Shown here piece by piece: positions 46,536 through 58,293 of a stretch of DNA of 64,000 nt. Under the pieces are notes generated by a model. That model was given only the letters and a program-made list of their open reading frames with translations, was not told the origin of the DNA and made no database searches. The position numbers and the translations under genes were made by a program. Origin of the DNA: Gonium pectorale (Eukaryota; Chlorophyta; Chlorophyceae; Chlamydomonadales; Volvocaceae); contig LSYV01000008.1 of assembly GCA_001584585.1 (NCBI GenBank), positions 104,724-168,723 of the forward strand. Direction: 5' to 3'. Every line of letters begins with the position of its first letter. The first letter of the stretch is position 1.

Positions 46536-49500
46536 ATGGCCGAGGCTGCGGACCCGAACCTGTGGGATGGAACGAGAAGCCATTACAACAGCCATGTCAC
46601 CGACCTTTCTACCCACGAGGTGCGCGGAGGGCACGCTGCGGGCACGGCGCGCGGGTTACAATGGCGGGTTTTGGCGTGACGCTTCGCTCGTTTGGACACC
46701 CTCAGGCAATCAAGCAGCGCAATGAGGGCCCGGCAAAGGCCCTCAAAGATTTTCACAACCACATCAAGCGCCAGCTGTTGCTCCGGTACGTCCTCACATT
46801 TCACGTGTTCACGTGTTACCGGCTTCGGCGTCCCAAACCCGCGCATCGCAGTCTTACATTTCCCTTCCTGCTACAGCTTCGCCAATAAGCAGGAGCGTCT
46901 GCTGGACATGTGTTGCGGTCGTGGCGGTGACCTGAAGAAGTGGAGGGAGGCACAGGTGATGCACCCGGGGTGTGAGTCCAGTTTGTTGCATTGGAGCACC
47001 TGTTGTACGATTGGGGCGTAAAACAGGGATCAATTGGTGGCCGCAGCTGCTGAAGCTGCGTTGCGTCCGAAGCGGGTCAGGGAAGCCGTGTGCCTTGAGC
47101 TCGTCTCGTATGCAGTTTCTCAACGGCGGACGGTTTGGTGGGCTGGACCCAGGTTAAATACGTCAAGGGGCTGGACATTTCGGAGCGGGAGGTGGACGAG
47201 GCGCGGCGGCGCTTCGCTGAGATGGTGGAGCCGCGGCGCGGAGGTGCGTTGTCGGGGCCTGCGCGCCAGACCTCACGGACCGGCACAGTCCTTGCTGCCC
47301 TCACACCTACGCATCTTTACCGCCCTCTTAGCATGTTTCCCTTACCTGGGGTCCTCAATAGTCCCCTGCACATCCCCGTGCGGTGCCCCTCACGTCCCGC
47401 ACCCCATCCCTGTTTGATACCCGGCGCCCCGGCGTTCTCCTCATTTCCTCGCGCCGCGTTACACCGCGCGGTGTGTCCCTCCCCCAACCCCCTTCATCGG
47501 ACCGGCCCAGGCCCGGGCCTGCAGTGCGAGTTCGAGGCGGTGGACTGGCTGGGCGCCAAGCCCTACGTCGACGGTGCGCTTGGCCCCTCCGCCTACGGGG
47601 TGGTAAGCTGCATGTTCGCGCTGCACTACTTCTTCGTCACGGAGGCCAGCCTGCGCACCTTCCTGGGGAACGTGGCGAGCAACCTGCGGCAGGGTGAGGG
47701 CCGGGACACGCGCGCGCGTGCGGAAGGCTGTTGGAGGGTCCGGGCGGTGTGGGGCCGCGGCTGACCGTGTGGTGTGGGTCTGGCGGGGCGGGGAGGGAGC
47801 GCCGCGGGCAGAGTGGGGCAGAGGGCAGAGGCCAGCCTGCGTTCCTTTCCCGGCAAATGAAGGAGCGCCTGACAGAGCTGGCGGAATGGCGCCGCGGGGC
47901 ACGGCAGGCGCAGCAGCTCTGCGTTTACTTCCGCACGACCGGGTGTGCGCCAGTGACCTGTATCCCAGATGAAATACGTGCTTACCGCGACGGTTTTCCG
48001 TCTTTCGGGCGCGCTCTCACCTCCCTCATCCCCAGGCGGCTACTTCCTGGGGACCATCCCCAGCGGCCACCGCGTGCAGGAGCTGCTGAATGGGAAGCCT
48101 GAGTTGCGCACGCCCATGCTCAAGCTCAAGCGGCGCTGGAGGGTGCGCGGCCTCGGGGCGGAGGCGTCGTCGCAGACGGGATTACAAGCCGACGCCGGGA
48201 GGGGGGCAGGCGCCACTATGCTAGGCACCACTATGCTCGACGGTGTCTTCGCCAGCTCCCGGCCCGGCCCCAACTGTCGAGCCGTCGCGCCTGAGATCCC
48301 AGATACTAGTGTCTGCCCGCTGATTTTCTCACGGCGTGGAGCATACCGGTACCAACCACGGCAGGCTGGCACCAACCTCGCGCTGCGCCTCCCGGCCCCA
48401 CCCCACGCGACCCTGAGCTCACCGGGCTGCGCCGCAACAGCGCACTGACCCCCGACCCCCGTCGCCCCACTTACACTCCGCGCACAGGACGCCCGGCCGG
48501 CTGTGTACGGCAGCGGCTACATCTGCGACATCGCCGACACGGTGACGTCCTCCCTGGAGGGCGCCACGGAGGGCTCGCTCGAGTACCTGGTGGACCTGCC
48601 CACCCTGGAGCGGGTGGCGGCGGAGACGGGGCTGTTCCCCGTGCGTGACTACATGGACCCCGTCCTGGCGGGGTGCTTCGAGCAGGTGAAGGCAGGGAGG
48701 GGTGTGTGTGTGTTTGGGGGGGGGCCGTGGAAAGGGCAACCGCGGAGGAGGGGGGTTGTGGACGATGCGAAGGGGGCAGTCTCGGAGCAACTGGGAGGAG
48801 TGAAATATGGAACTGCTTGAGCGAGGCCCTGAGATATGGTGCTGCTGGAGACAGGGGCTCGGTAAAGACCCCCTGAGCGCTAGGGGAGGCCGTACCGAGC
48901 AGGGTGTAGGGAGAGGTGTAGCCAAGGTGGATGCCGGAAGGCATGTGAAGTGGCGGCGGCTCCCTCCGGGCCGGCATGCTCAAGTGGTCAAGGAGGGGGT
49001 AAGGAAGAGCCGGGTGCGGAGCCGCGGTGAGATACGGCCTGCTCTCCTTCCTGCCGGGGTCTTGGAGCACGTGCGGGGGAGGCGGTTCGCCTTTGCAGGG
49101 TTGCCTTCGCGGGACAGATGGCACGTGACGTAGGCCGGGATCACCCATGTACTCCTGCCCAATCATGCACCATCACCCCGCCCCCGCCCCCCGCTCACCC
49201 ACCCCCCGTCTCCGCAGGATGACATTGACGCTCCCTTCAAGCGCTTCAAGCCCTTCTTCCTGCACTCGCTACAGCTGGACGTTGACCCGCGACACAACCC
49301 GCACCCCATGCCGCCAAGCAGCCTGGAAAAGGTGTGGTGCGGCACTTGACATCCGAATCGGCACGGGCCGAATCGGCTCCGGGGCGGGCCAAGGATCACC
49401 CCTGTTTGGTCAGGCTAACTGGGTTTCAGGTGTCCTGAGCACGGCCGGGACCATTGCCAAGCTCTCGCGCGCTGTCGTTGGGATTGGCCAACAGGGTGGA

Positions 49501-49998
49501 GAGTCAGGTGTGTGCCTGCCTTGCTCCTTGTACATGTAATGACGTGTGTGTACGCTGTGCCCGCAGGCCAGCTCACTGTTTGTGGCGTTCGTGTTCCAGA
49601 AGGCCCCTGGGCCTGAGGCCGTGACGGTGCCCATCGCGCCCGAGTGCTCCTACATGAAGCCGCCCGAGCCGCCGCGCCGGCCCCAGCCCCAGGGCTGGCC
49701 AGAGGAAGGGCACGGACCCGGCCCGCACGGCCCCATGGGGCACATGGGGCAACCGCCGTTCCATGGCCCGCCGGACTTCCACGGTGGACCCATGGGCCAC
49801 CCAGGCATGGGCGGACCCATGGGTCCGCCGGGCCAAGGCGGTGGGTACGGCAACGGGCCGCCGCCGTACGGGCACGGCCCTCCGGGCGGCAAGCGCCAGG
49901 GCGACCCGGGCATGTTCGGGCACGGCGGGTACGGGGCCGAGCCGCCGGGGAAGAAGCAGCGGGGGTGGCCTGGCGGCGGCGCCGGGGCGTACGGTTAA
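46536..49998 (+). CDS. RNMT: mRNA cap guanine-N7 methyltransferase with Gly/Pro/His/Met-rich C-terminal tail
   Basis: Nine exons give 455 residues: 46536-46619, 46706-46785, 46877-46955, 47153-47243, 47511-47693, 48036-48142, 48488-48685, 49218-49331 and 49567-49998. The N terminus reads MAEAADPNLWDGTRSHYN, then NHIKRQLLLRFANKQE. The SAM-binding motif I is LLDMCCGRGGDLKKW (residues about 63-77). GLDISEREVDEARRRF and the cap-pocket region MFALHYFFVTEASLRTFLGN follow. GGYFLGTIPSGHRVQELL and FVAFVFQKA complete the fold. The enzyme transfers methyl from SAM to N7 of the GpppN cap in the nucleus, producing SAH, the substrate of the enzyme at the left edge. After residue about 322 comes a low-complexity tail of HGP, GPMG and GGYG units ending KKQRGWPGG. 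The tail is not part of the catalytic fold and may be an RNA-binding or disordered extension. Confidence 0.94.
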
Positions 49999-51092
49999 GG
50001 GCGGCGGAGGGCGGCGGTTGAGGGCTCAATACCGAAAAATGTACAATGTGTACTGGTCAACGCATTCAAGCTACAGTAGCCGCTAAGGCGGGTTTTGATG
50101 GACAAGCAAGGGGCAGGGGTAGGCTTAGGTACTCCTCCTGCACGGCCCGCATGGCCGAGCTGGTTCCCTGCACGGAGTCATGCATTCTGGCCACAGGTTA
50201 GACAAGAGTATGGTGCGTATTGGTGGCCCGGACATTGGTGTCGGTGCAGCATGCGAGTGGCTTGAAGCTAGCTTTCGGGAGTGCCCTAACGAACAGCCTG
50301 CGCGGCTAGGCGTGGGGTGTGTGCATTACGGGTTGGTTTGGCCTAGACTGATGTCGGTGCAGCGATGAAGAGCTGGGAGCATCCAGTGCCCGGCGCTGGG
50401 CAAATGTACGGTACGGCCAGTGCACTAACGCCTAGAGCCCCCGTGGATGTGCGTTTGGTTAAGGAGAAACTCGGAACTTGAGGGCATCTCTCAGCGATTG
50501 CAGGACAACGTCTGTGTGCCAGGGTCAACGCTAGCTAAGCCCTCGCCGTAGCACGGGGGACGCCAAGGGCAGGAGCCTGAGAGCGGTAGCTGGTACGGGC
50601 TTTATGACTTGCAGCTGTCCGTCGGGTCTCCGATGCACATGGAGAATCTTGATACTTCTAGGAGCGTGAGGTTGCCGTACCTGCACACCGTACACAATGT
50701 GCGCGCCCTGGTGCACTCTTGAGCGGCAACGGCGCCGACGTACTGGTGTCTCACAGCGTTGACACGAGCCTAGCCCCTACAGAAGCTGAGCTGCAATACG
50801 AGTTGGAAAAGCGTCATTTTGCCCAGCCACTATCATCGTCCCGTCTCTTGGCACGGGCATTAAGGTACGCCACCGACCACGGAAGCTCTAGAGCCAAAAC
50901 AGGGTGTCCCTACGCCATGAAAAAATCTTCCAGCCACACCAACCCCGGCCAACACCAATGCTTATGGCGCTGTCCCCATACAACCTTTCCCCCGCATCCC
51001 TCGCTCCAAACGGCCCCCTCTATACAGGCAATAGCCTGTCGCGCCCCAAGCCCTAACATGCTGTCGTCGGGCCCTTCAGCCTTTTATAGCGG
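49999..51092. other. Convergent spacer between cap methyltransferase and membrane-protein gene
   Basis: Both neighbours point inward. I see no TGTAA on either strand within this 1.1 kb, so polyadenylation may use a variant signal. No coding exon was recognised. The long plus-strand frame that starts at 50719 overlaps the last exon of the next gene and is its shadow. Confidence 0.5.
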
Positions 51093-54000
51093 CTACCGGC
51101 TCTTGCCGCCTGCCCCCGTCAGCGGCCGCGACGCCTCGTCCCCCTCATCCTCATCGTCATCCAACGTGAATTGCCGCGGCCCAGTGACGGGCTGCTGCGG
51201 CACGAACGTGCGAGGCTGCCTGCCGCGGTACGGTGGCGGCGGCGGTATGACGCCCCCGCTGCCGTACGCCGGGTCCGCCGTCATGGTGCTGACTGGCAGC
51301 GCCGCCGCGCCGCCGCCGCTAGCGCTGCCGTTGGTCCCGCCAGCGGCGGCAGGCGACGACGTCGGCAGCGCAGGCAGGGCTCGGTACCGGTCGCCATCCG
51401 CACCCGCCTTCTTCGCCGCCCGGGCCGCCGCCTTGGCGGCGCGCGCCGCGGCGCGCGCGGAGGCGGCGGAGCTGCCTCCGCCGCCGCCTCCCGACGACGG
51501 CCCACCGGCGGCCGACGACGACGCTGGGCCGCCTGGTCCCAGCCGCGCACCCTCGTCGTCGCTGCTGTCGGCCCCCAGCTCGGCCATGGCAATGCCGGTA
51601 GCGAGCTGGTTGACTCCGCGCGCCTCGGCGTCCTCCTCGCTGAAGCCCACCATGAGATAGCTGCTCTGCTCCTGGGGCCTGCACGCGGGGGGGGGGGCAA
51701 AGCGCAGCGCGAGAATGGTCTGTTATTGCATACACCGGTACCAACAAGGCCTCATCATACTGCATGGCTGCGGTCGACAACCACACGAAGCAGAGTTGCC
51801 ACAACAGAAGACCTTACGGCGCAAAGCGCCATGTGAAAGCCCGAAGCAACGCCGTAGACAACACCTGCCCTCCTACCCGCAGCCCGTCCTCGAGGCATGC
51901 AACCCCAGTCCGGGCCGACTGCGTTACCGTCCACCATTGCATACGGCACACACCCACGGGAAGCGCTGCCGTAAGCCCACGATCCCCTGAGCCTTCTAGG
52001 CCGCGTCGGGCCACTGCCGGAAACCCCCCCTCCCGTCCCTGGTGTTGCGCCAGTCTATCCAGGCTCGGAGCCGGGCGTCGCGCACCTGAAAAGCACCAGC
52101 AGCACGATGACAAATGCGTAGTAGCACACGAACAGCAGCGCCTGCAGCGTGCTCTGCACCACGTGGTTGAAGAAGGCCGGCAGCAGCAGCACGCCTGCGC
52201 GCGCGAATGGAGGGAACAGGTCAGGCGCGTTGGCCAGGGCAGAAGTGGGCCTCCCTCCGCACATAGCGTGGAGCACGGAAGCAACCGGGAAAGACTAGGG
52301 GGGACAGCTGCGGTTCGAACTTTGGGGAAAGTGACCCGGAACGACTGAGACACTGTTGGCGTAGGCCAGTGCCATACTGCCCCGGAGCCGAATCAGGCTG
52401 TCGAGCAGAAAAGATAGTTGTCCTGGCGCCGCGCCCGTAGCTCTCACGTTCCCAACAATTCGGCGCACCCAGGAGAATCATCTCATTTCCACGCTTGCGC
52501 ACAGCCAGCCAACCAGCCAGCCTCACTCCCGTTTCCAAGGTCACGAAGACCCCATTTCCCCAGCCGCCCCCCCCCTGCACTCCCCTCGCCCTCGGGCACT
52601 CACAGATGTCAGCCACCAGGTACGCCGCCACTCCCTTGCCGAACCGTGACAGCAGTCGCATCTTGACCGTATACTGCATGTGCTCCGCCACAGTCTCCCC
52701 CTCGCCGCCAGCCTCCACGTCCACCGGCGGCGGTGGCGCCGACGCCGGCGCCGCCGCTGCGGGCCCCGAGCCCAGCGCCGCATAGCCGGGATGGCCCGCC
52801 ATGGCAGCAGCGGCCTGCAGCTCCGCCACCGCGGCCGCGTGGCGCTCCTCTTGCGCCTTGCCGGTGCGCCGCTGTGGGGGCGAGTCAGTGAGCACAGCGT
52901 GAAGGGGCGCGCATTCCAAGACCAACAAGCTGGTAGTGTGAGGACCGGGCATCACGAACGAGGGTGTGACGTGCCAGACAGGAAGGCGCGGGCGTCGCCG
53001 GTGGTCCCACCGAGGGAGAAGCCCATTCTTAGGTGCTGACGGCATCCGGACATCTGCATCGCGGAAGACCAGCATCGGGATGCCCGAACGTTACACCACA
53101 CTCGCCATTATTGCGCATCACCCCACCCAGCGGACATACCTTGTAATCGTCCTCCAGCGTCCGGGTCTCCTTGCCCAGCGCCTGCACGGACAGGGCCGCG
53201 GGGGCGAGTGCCTGTGTCAAGGGACCGGTGTGGACACATCCGCCAGGGGCCATCCGAGAGCTGGTGACGGGGCAGGCGCGGGCAACCCCATCGGAGCCTG
53301 GGCCCGGCCGGGACCGCGCAAAAGGTCGGAGCTCCATGACAGACCTGACTGCGAGCTGCCAAGGCAGTGAGTGCATCATCGAAGGCTTTGCGCAGAAATA
53401 CCGGAATACAGCACATTACGGAGCGGCCTCTGTCGCCAGGTCCGTTCAGCGTTGCCCAGCGCCGGGGGCTGCCGGATCCCAGGGTCCGACGACCCAGGGC
53501 GACCACAGGGCTTGAGTTACGGGTTGAGTGTGACGTACGACTGAGCGGCGCACCCGTGCGGAGTATCGCGCCTCCCTACTGCTGTGGCGCTGAGCGTGCG
53601 CCCATCCCTTCCTGAAGGGCCGTCCATCATCCGACAGGTGCTGCGCGACGAGGTGCTGGCCTCCGCAGTGGTGAGCCCTGCCTCCCATCCCATCCTGCGC
53701 AACACCCTGCCCTCCCGTTTGCCTGTCATGCCTGGGCAACAACTGTCCGCCTTTTCCATCGCGGCCAGCCATGCCCCTGCCCAGACCCCTCTCCTGACCC
53801 CGAGCGCACCCCCTGCGCCCCCGTCCGCTCGCCCGCACCTCGAAGATGTACATCCAGGACAGTATGAGGGCCGCCAGGTTGAGCACTGAGCAGATGAACC
53901 ACACGCTGGCCGCCAGCGTGCCCATGGTCGACAGGTCTGCGGTTGAAGGGGAGCGGGGGAGCTCTCACGGCGGCTCTCTGGCGGTGCCCGAGAGGGCGGG

Positions 54001-54987
54001 CACAGCGACTGGGCATGCTGCACTGATATCAAAGGTTCTTTTGCGTTGCTTGCAGTGAGTTGCGGGCTGTCCCAGATGCCCGGAGGTCGCGTGGCGTGCT
54101 CGGTGGGTGCCCCCAGTGTGGGCTCACCGTACGTGTCAGCATCCGGGGATGACTGCAGCGCGTAGAACGAGTAGTCCGTGATCTGTGGGACGCGGGTGGG
54201 TGGGGGGTATGAAGACACGCGTCTGACGAGAATGGGCTGGCATCCAGCAGCATCCCCCATGTGACTGGGGTGAAGGATGCACCGCTTCGGTGGGGCCGGG
54301 GCCGTCGCGCAACAACGCAGCGAGCGTCATACGCCTCTCAGGTTGCGAAACCCGGTGGGTTCTCTCCCAGGTCTGTTTCCCGCACGTGCCCACTGAGACA
54401 CCTGGCCTCACGCACCAGGCCGGTGACCAGCACCGTGGACGGCACAAAGATCACATGCTGCTTGTGTGGGCCCAGGTCACTTCTCGTGATGCAGTAACCG
54501 CTGGCCACGATCAGCAGCACCGCCTGTTTGGCGGGGGGGAGGGTGCGGGGGGTGGATGGGTTAGAGATCGACGCGCGCGGGCGCGCAACAGGCCGACCCC
54601 AAGAACCCCCTCCAGCCTCCTTACAAGGAAGGAGGCCCGCGACACGTTGAAGAAGAAGATGTAGATGAGGTAGCCCACCGTCCCGCTGTGTCCCTGCAGA
54701 ACATGGTCTGCATAGGCCGTGTATGCGCTGGTCTGGACTCCGTTGAAGGCCAAGGTTGCCAGAAGCAGAGTGTAGATGAACCAGGCTCTGCTGACAATGC
54801 GTCGCCTCATGAACGCAAAAGTGAGGGCTAATAGGAACAGTAGCCACCACGCCACGCATTTTGCTACGTTGAACTTCAAAGCAAAGTCTATGGTGACGCT
54901 GCCATCGTCCGAGTAATCAGCGGTCAGGTCTGTCGCAGAGCTTGCCTCTGGCGCGGGCCCTGGCACTGGCGAGGGCGAAGCAGCCAT
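51093..54987 (-). CDS. Multi-pass membrane protein, GOST/LUSTR (GPR107-TMEM87) type
   Basis: Eight exons give about 552 residues: 54987-54625, 54523-54416, 54182-54128, 53936-53839, 53211-53140, 52871-52604, 52194-52086 and 51678-51093. The ATG at 54987 was chosen because the longer frame begins with GTG. Six to eight membrane spans are visible, including CVAWWLLFLLALTFAFM, AWFIYTLLLATLAFNGV, GYLIYIFFFNVSRASFL, AVLLIVASGYCITRSDLG, LAASVWFICSVLNLAALIL, AYLVADICVLLLPAFF and LLFVCYYAFVIVLLVLF. The LLIVASGYCITRSDLG block and the final FRPQEQSSYLMVGFSEEDAE recall GOST proteins of the Golgi. A 60-residue acidic/Ala-Pro loop interrupts before the last two spans, and the cytosolic tail is Ala/Gly-rich. 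The N-terminal lumenal GOLD-like domain of the family is absent, so an upstream exon may be missing. Family call moderate; membrane topology clear. Confidence 0.7.
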
Positions 54988-56063
54988 CGTGGCCACAACG
55001 TCTCAAAGGCCAGCGGTGATAAGGCGAGCTGTGTGAGGTAGGCGCGACAGGGGATGGAATCCGTGCAACTGCAGCCAACTTCCACTCGACCATATCGTCG
55101 GGACCGCTTTCATATCTTTGTTTACGACCATCAGAACGCGTTACTGCTGCCTGCATGGGACCGCAAAGCTGAGCAGGACCGACCCAGGGGCCTTCATTGG
55201 GATGGTTTGCTTTGGCATGCGTAATGCCAGCAGACAGCGGACCTAGTGTTTGATGGTTAAGGGGATCTCACGGCGTGGAATGCGGGGCGATGGGCCACGG
55301 CCTACTAAGGGCTTGTCCCTGCCCATAAACAAGGGGCGCAATTCCGCGTACAGTACAATTCACGTAGCCGTGTCCACGCTACAACGCAAAACCCGGGTGT
55401 GCCCACGGCACTGAATGACACGGGAAGGCATTCCCAAGACCTGGCCTGACCTTGACATCTTCCCGCACCCGATACGCATCCGGCCCGCACATCAATCTTG
55501 CTTGTGCTACATCAATGTAGGCCACCTAACCCTTGCAACCGGTTCAAACGCGCCAATCCGGAGCTCGCCACGTAAGACGTAACAGCATCCGACGAGAGGC
55601 CTCTTCAATCACACTGCGCAGGCCTGCGTGCGCTTTCCTAGACAGCACTGCGTCTCATCACCACTTGTGCCAACGCCATCAGGGCCCCCTAGCACTCAAA
55701 CTCGAGGGGACCATGCCCAGGGCGGGAGCGAAAGGGAGCGGAAGGGGCCCGACTAGATATGTCTGGACCAGGTGTAGTCCGTGGAGCAAGCGACCAAGAC
55801 AAAAAAAATCCACGTGCGCGCAATTGCAGGTTCAGGCGGCTTCCAAAGTAGTTACGCTGGCATATAGTTCCATGTAAGGAGGGAGTTTGGCAGGTTTAGT
55901 GCTTAAGTGCCTGTGAGGCATCTGACTACACATGACGGGCACGGCGAAACCTATGGTGACACTGCTGTCTGTCATACACCTGACTTCAAACTTGGCACGT
56001 TGGCAGTGCCCATTATCTAATCCACGCCAACGCCATAGCTTGCATTGGCCTTCGACCCTTCGT
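54988..56063. other. Spacer upstream of membrane-protein gene
   Basis: It holds the promoter of the minus-strand membrane-protein gene and the 3' UTR of the next minus-strand gene. No signal peptide or GOLD-domain exon could be recognised that would extend the membrane protein. No TGTAA on the minus strand is evident. Confidence 0.45.
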
Positions 56064-58293
56064 TCATTGACTGGAGGCCTTTAAATCACCGTTTGAAGGC
56101 GGCGCCATCTCGCCCTCATTCCCTCCCACTCCCAGGCCTGCCGCTCCAGCAGACGGGCTGGGCGGCGTCCCCAACACCCCTGCCGCCGCCACGGCCGCGG
56201 ACGCCGCCGCCGCCGCTGCGTCCGCCTGCAGCAGGGCTCTCAGGTGCCGCCACACGACCCAGACCTCCACCGCGGCCGCCAGCAGCCGCCCCAGGACCAG
56301 CACAGCCCCCACCGCCGGGCTGCCCCATGGACCGGGCGGCAGCGCTCTGCACCGGCAGGCGGGGAACAGCACGCACACGCGGGCACGCACAGCTGGCCAA
56401 GGTCAAGGTCCGGTTCCAGGCTAGGCCAGTCTAGGCGACGAGAGCTAGCGGGCACGCACTGACGAACCGCTGGTGGAGGTCTAGGGCAAGGTGAGTCCAG
56501 TCAGGGTAAGAACATTAGAGTAGAGTGAGCTGGGACTGTTGATTACGGCGGCTTGCAGGTTCTTTACCGTATTCAGTACGATGCACAGGCCTTTGGGGGC
56601 ATGAAGCAAAGAACGAGGGGCGAGTGGTGCAGCGCGAAGGCGGTCCTGTCCCCAGAGAGCAAAGCGCGGACCCGCCCACGTAGGCAATACTACGGCAGCA
56701 GCACGACAGCACGGCATGTCGTATGTGTCATGTAGGCCACGACATTGCACATGCACAGCAGAGGGCGTGGCCCCACCCTCCCTCCCACCCACCCACCTTC
56801 GAGCCCACAGCCAGAGCGGGCACCCCATGAGGCCCGCCACCGCCAGGCAGCCCGCGGGCGTCTTGAAGCCGTTGGCCATCACGGCGCGCACCCACGGCGG
56901 CGTGGGTCCCAGCTGCACCTCAGCCTTCCAGACCGCCCCGTGCACCTGTACCGTGGCAGGCGACGCAAAGCGACCGAGTAAAACACATCCCAAGCTCGTG
57001 TGTGGCGTGGCGAACGCGTACCGGCCGGTGGGTGCTCAAGTGCCAGGACGGAGTGACACAGCCGTGTAGAGCCCCATATAACTTGGCGTGTGCACACGTG
57101 TGGACCGACCATACAAAAGTCACAGTACGGGTTCCTCGCTTCGGGGGCCAAGCTAGCTCTGGGAGCTGTACCAGGCGCCACAGCCTTTCCCTGTACCGAT
57201 CCCACTGACCTGCCCACATCCGCGAGGCATCATGCCCCCTCCTCTCCATCAAGCGTCACCACCCGCCCCACAAGGGCACAACCCCGGGTCTGACAGCCAC
57301 CACGCGGCCCCAGGTGCCCCCGTGTTATGTATACGTAACGGATTGCTCAGCACAATTCTAATAACGACTACACAGTGCCCCAGGTGCCCCCGTGTTGTGT
57401 CCCCCGCGCCTGCGCTTCACGCACAGCACGCCCCTGAGCGCGGCGCAGCTGCTCGCCCATGCCACTCCCTGACATCACCCGCTGGTGTTCGTGGGCACCG
57501 CACGTTTCCGCGGGCTTAGAAGCTTGATGCGCGTTGACGGCGTGTCCAGGGCAATATGCTATTGTGGAACCCACGCGCTAGGTGCCATGCACGCCCACGC
57601 TGTCGCAAATGCCGCGCTCCGGTTGACAACCCCTGACAGGACAGCAGGGAAGAGGCGGGGCCACCCCTGCGGACACGCACGCCCCGCGTCCGGCGCCCCA
57701 CCGCGTGCGTGCAGACGAAGGTGATCGCCTCCAGCAGCAGCACCGCAGCGCCCAGCCCGCCGGGCGCAGCCCAGGACCAAAGAAGGCCCCGCGTCGCCAG
57801 GTCCACCGCAACGTCCAGAAAGGCCCCGAACGCCGACGTCTGCGGGACGCAGGCAAACGGGTGGGCGGCCGCGGGACTCGCGCCCATGGCTATAATGTGT
57901 ACGGGCCATTATACCGGTATGTATGATGCAGCACCTGGCACCCCTCAGATCGGTGGAGCGCCCCTAACCCCGTGCCCTCTCGGCTTCCCTTTGCCCCCCC
58001 TGACTCCCCAAGCTTTCCGTCCCGCACGGCCTCCGCCCCCCTACCGCTCCGCTGCAGGACGTGCTCGACCACACCTGCCCGAGTCGCCGAGCTAGGGCCC
58101 CGTCCACACCATCCAGCACCAGATTCAGCGACAGGAGGGTGGCTGCGATGACAGGCTTTGACGGCTCTACACAGGTCGCCCCGGCGAGCAGCAGCAGACG
58201 AAAGTAGCATACTACGTTGGGTACGTACAAGAGAACAGTCAACGGCGTAGGCGCCGGGGAGCGCGAAGGAACTGTTGAGCTCTGACAAGCCAT
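56064..58293 (-). CDS. CDP-alcohol phosphatidyltransferase, phosphatidylinositol synthase-like
   Basis: Four exons give about 262 residues: 58293-58075, 57839-57702, 56945-56797 and 56346-56064. The ATG at 58293 (GCCATGGCTTG) is preferred over one 135 bases upstream, because the family starts shortly before LLYVPNVVCYFRLLLLAG. The complete CDP-alcohol signature D-G-x2-A-R-x8-G-x3-D-x3-D runs from Asp64 to Asp86 (DGALARRLGQ, then GAFLDVAVD) across the first intron. Two metal ions bind these Asp residues during transfer of the phosphatidyl group from CDP-diacylglycerol to an alcohol. PNVVCYFR and LVLDGVDGALARRL are closest to PI synthase. Later segments (VRAVMANGFKTPAGCLAV, LMGCPLWLWARR) are not typical of the plant enzyme, so inositol as acceptor is only likely. 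The Ala-rich C terminus is weakly conserved. Probably an ER membrane enzyme. Confidence 0.8.

Noticed and set aside
50719..51660. Long plus-strand open frame of 313 codons
   Set aside because: It lies opposite the Ala/Gly-rich last exon of the minus-strand membrane protein, whose frame continues upstream exons with matching phase. High GC makes such shadow frames common.
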